NCBI RefSeq assembly: GCF_000297095.1
Contig: NZ_AEEA01000051.1
Span: forward strand, 8,252-72,251
Direction: 5' to 3'
From: Treponema primitia ZAS-1
GTDB lineage: Bacteria > Spirochaetota > Spirochaetia > Treponematales > Breznakiellaceae
Length of the DNA stretch: 64,000 nucleotides
The notes below the pieces were generated by a model. It was not told the origin of the DNA and did no database searches. It worked only from the letters and a program-made list of their open reading frames with translations. A program made the translations under genes and the position numbers. Of the stretch, positions 62,556-64,000 are shown piece by piece. The stretch's first letter is position 1. Each line of letters begins with the position of its first letter.

Positions 62556-63865
62556 ACTACCAATACTGGCACCGCAAAATTGAGATCATGCCCCGGACGG
62601 AACTAGAGGTCTTCCAGCTTGAACGGCTGCAGGATATGGTAGATTATGCGCTGCGGACTTCCTTTTATGCCCCTAAACTCAAGGCTGCGGGAATTAGGGG
62701 TTCCGAGGATATAAAGAGCCTGGATGATCTTAAGCGCATCCCCTTTACCACCAAGCACGATTTGCGGGATGGCTTTCCCTACGGATTTCTCAGCATACCC
62801 AGGGAAGATGTGATCCGCCTCCATGCCTCAAGCGGTACCACCGGGGCGCCCACCACCATCTATTTTAACCGGGACGATATTACCCGTTGGACCGGCTATG
62901 TTGCCCGGTGCATTTACGGGACCGGGTGCAACCATACGGACGTGTTCCAGAACATGATCACCTACGGTCTCTTCACCGGCGGCCTGGGATTCCATGCCGG
63001 GGGTGAGGAAGTAGGAATGCTGGTGATCCCCTCGGGGAGCGGGAACACCACCCGGCAGTTCCGGCTCATGCAGGACTTCGGCACCACCGTGGTCCACGCC
63101 ACCCCGAGCTTCCTCCTCCACGTGGAGTCCATCATGCGCGCCGAAGGGGTCAGCCGGGACAGTATAAAACTCAAGCGGGCCTTTGCGGGGGCGGAACCCT
63201 ATTCGGAGGATACCCGGCGGCGCATTGAGGAGCTTCTCCACATCGACGTGTACAATTCCTACGGCCTTTCTGAGATGAACGGCCCCGGGGTGGCCTTTGA
63301 GTGCCAGTGCAAGAACGGCCTCCACCTCTGGGAGGACGGCTACATTGCGGAAATCATCAACCCCGATACATTGGAACCGGTTCCGGACGGTGAAACCGGC
63401 GAGCTGGTCATGACCATACTCTGCCGGGAGGCCACACCAATACTGCGCTACCGCACCCGGGATCTTACGGGCTTCTACACCGAACCCTGTCCCTGCGGCA
63501 GAACCCACCGCCGCCTCCGCCGCATCACCGGCCGCAGCGACGATATGCTGATCATCAACGGGGTGAACGTCTTCCCCAGCCAGATCGAAGAGGTGATCAT
63601 GGCCATGAAGGATGTGGGGAACAACTACCTTATCGAAATTGAAAAAGACGGGGTAATGGATAAGCTTACCGTCAAAACAGAAATAGGCCCGGACATCTTC
63701 ATGGACGATTCCCGTCCCCTGAACGCCCTGAAGGAGCGGATCCGCAAAACCCTCCAGGCGTCTATCACCATAAACCCCCGGGTGGAGCTCCACGAATCGG
63801 GCAGCCTTCCGGTGTCGGAGGGTAAGGCCAAGCGGGTCTACGATAAGCGCCCCAAGGATGTCTAG
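62552..63865 (+). CDS. paaK: Phenylacetate-CoA ligase-type acyl-CoA synthetase
   Basis: A 437-residue AMP-forming ligase. HASSGTTGAPTTIYF is the P-loop-like adenylation motif, with YNSYGLSEMNGPGVAFEC and YRTRDLTGF as further motifs. In anaerobes the iorAB-paaK cluster converts arylpyruvates to arylacetyl-CoA and interconverts this with the arylacetate, yielding ATP by reverse ligase action. This context supports that use; it would not need the aerobic paa pathway. Cotranslated with iorB. Confidence 0.92.
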   Translation: MNYQYWHRKIEIMPRTELEVFQLERLQDMVDYALRTSFYAPKLKAAGIRGSEDIKSLDDLKRIPFTTKHDLRDGFPYGFLSIPREDVIRLHASSGTTGAPTTIYFNRDDITRWTGYVARCIYGTGCNHTDVFQNMITYGLFTGGLGFHAGGEEVGMLVIPSGSGNTTRQFRLMQDFGTTVVHATPSFLLHVESIMRAEGVSRDSIKLKRAFAGAEPYSEDTRRRIEELLHIDVYNSYGLSEMNGPGVAFECQCKNGLHLWEDGYIAEIINPDTLEPVPDGETGELVMTILCREATPILRYRTRDLTGFYTEPCPCGRTHRRLRRITGRSDDMLIINGVNVFPSQIEEVIMAMKDVGNNYLIEIEKDGVMDKLTVKTEIGPDIFMDDSRPLNALKERIRKTLQASITINPRVELHESGSLPVSEGKAKRVYDKRPKDV

Positions 63866-63924
63866 CCCGGTGAAGCCATGCGCTTACTGGGTTTGCGAAA
63901 GCACACAAATGGTAAGGGGGGGCC

Positions 63925-63985
63925 TGTCAGGAAGGAAAAGTATGGGGCCTCCCAGAGGGTCCCTCCATACTTTTCCTTCCTGACA
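63925..63985. repeat. 21-bp-arm hairpin with the loop core of the 48-kb palindrome
   Basis: Perfect 21-bp arms (63925-63945 and 63965-63985) flank a 19-bp loop containing CCCAGAGGGTCCC. Its complement, GGGACCCTCTGGG, is the loop core at 48238-48254, yet the stems differ. GGGGG and CCCC lie outside the arms in both. The element sits in the last 135 bp of the window after paaK and may extend beyond it. Confidence 0.7.
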
Positions 63986-64000
63986 CCCCACTCCGTACTA

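Overview
The window reads as a chromosomal segment of an anaerobic, host-associated spirochaete, most likely a termite-gut-type treponeme (Treponema primitia / T. azotonutricium group). This is an inference. It rests on [FeFe]-hydrogenase maturases, a glycyl radical enzyme (GRE) with its activase, nitrogenase-like subunits, IorAB and a DmsA-like reductase, all oxygen-sensitive or anaerobic; on many lipoproteins and an outer-membrane-type barrel; on the AGGKK-type N-termini of binding proteins; and on a remnant of the Gly/Asn-rich Pmp-like repeat surface protein. GC content is moderate to high in genes, with very AT-rich promoters. No rRNA, phage, IS transposase or CRISPR array was seen.

Layout. 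1-2160: hydG (cut by the window edge) and hydE. 2189-2262: tRNA-Val. 2325-7406: a divergent GRE locus, with DeoR regulator and activase leftward and ROK kinase and GRE rightward. 7412-10238: a leftward SsuABC/NrtABC-type transporter operon. 10546-16404: a leftward envelope operon made of a LolD-like ATPase, FtsX-like permease, DUF4418-like membrane protein, barrel, solute-binding protein lacking its second lobe, two lipoproteins (one His-rich) and a Cys-rich DUF2325 protein. 16635-20753: a frameshifted metY followed by NifD-like and NifK-like subunits without NifH, which suggests a methylthio-alkane-reductase-like sulfur salvage system. 20757-25614: plsC, HAD hydrolase and mfd. 25680-30230: exported protein, receiver-PilZ protein and a DmsA-like oxidoreductase whose N-terminus looks like a fused TorD chaperone. 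30214-33389: VTT membrane protein, TatD, a HTH-HATPase-DUF4325 switch protein and a gene-poor gap. 33390-42062: asnS (start region frameshifted in a C8 tract), D,D-carboxypeptidase, LysM-M23 peptidase, signal peptidase, class B PBP and a Maf-like protein, mostly cell-wall work. 42279-46068: AAA/DUF234 ATPase behind a 23-bp-arm inverted repeat, degenerate HD-GYP protein, CorC-type protein. 46069-48336: a decayed accessory zone with a large hairpin, a Pmp-like remnant, an aerolysin-like lipoprotein candidate, an ECF-sigma remnant and a 177-bp nested palindrome. 48317-54554: DEAD helicase, glycosyltransferase, Na+/solute symporter, VapBC-type pair, amidohydrolase. 54752-60218: a complete Dpp/Opp-type peptide ABC operon. 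60296-63865: iorA (no C-terminal ferredoxin domain), iorB and a paaK-type ligase, an arylpyruvate to arylacetyl-CoA module. The last 135 bp hold a second hairpin with the same loop core as the 48.2-kb palindrome.

Recurring themes. (1) Several genes have a -10 box 6-8 nt upstream of the start and no Shine-Dalgarno, so leaderless or nearly leaderless transcripts look common. (2) Two conserved genes are broken by one extra base in a homopolymer (metY G6, asnS C8). (3) A 24-bp repeat with core GCAACGAAGTT occurs at least four times, each inside a coding sequence, and reads as ARETSLQNA in two unrelated proteins. (4) Large, precise inverted repeats occupy most gene-free stretches.
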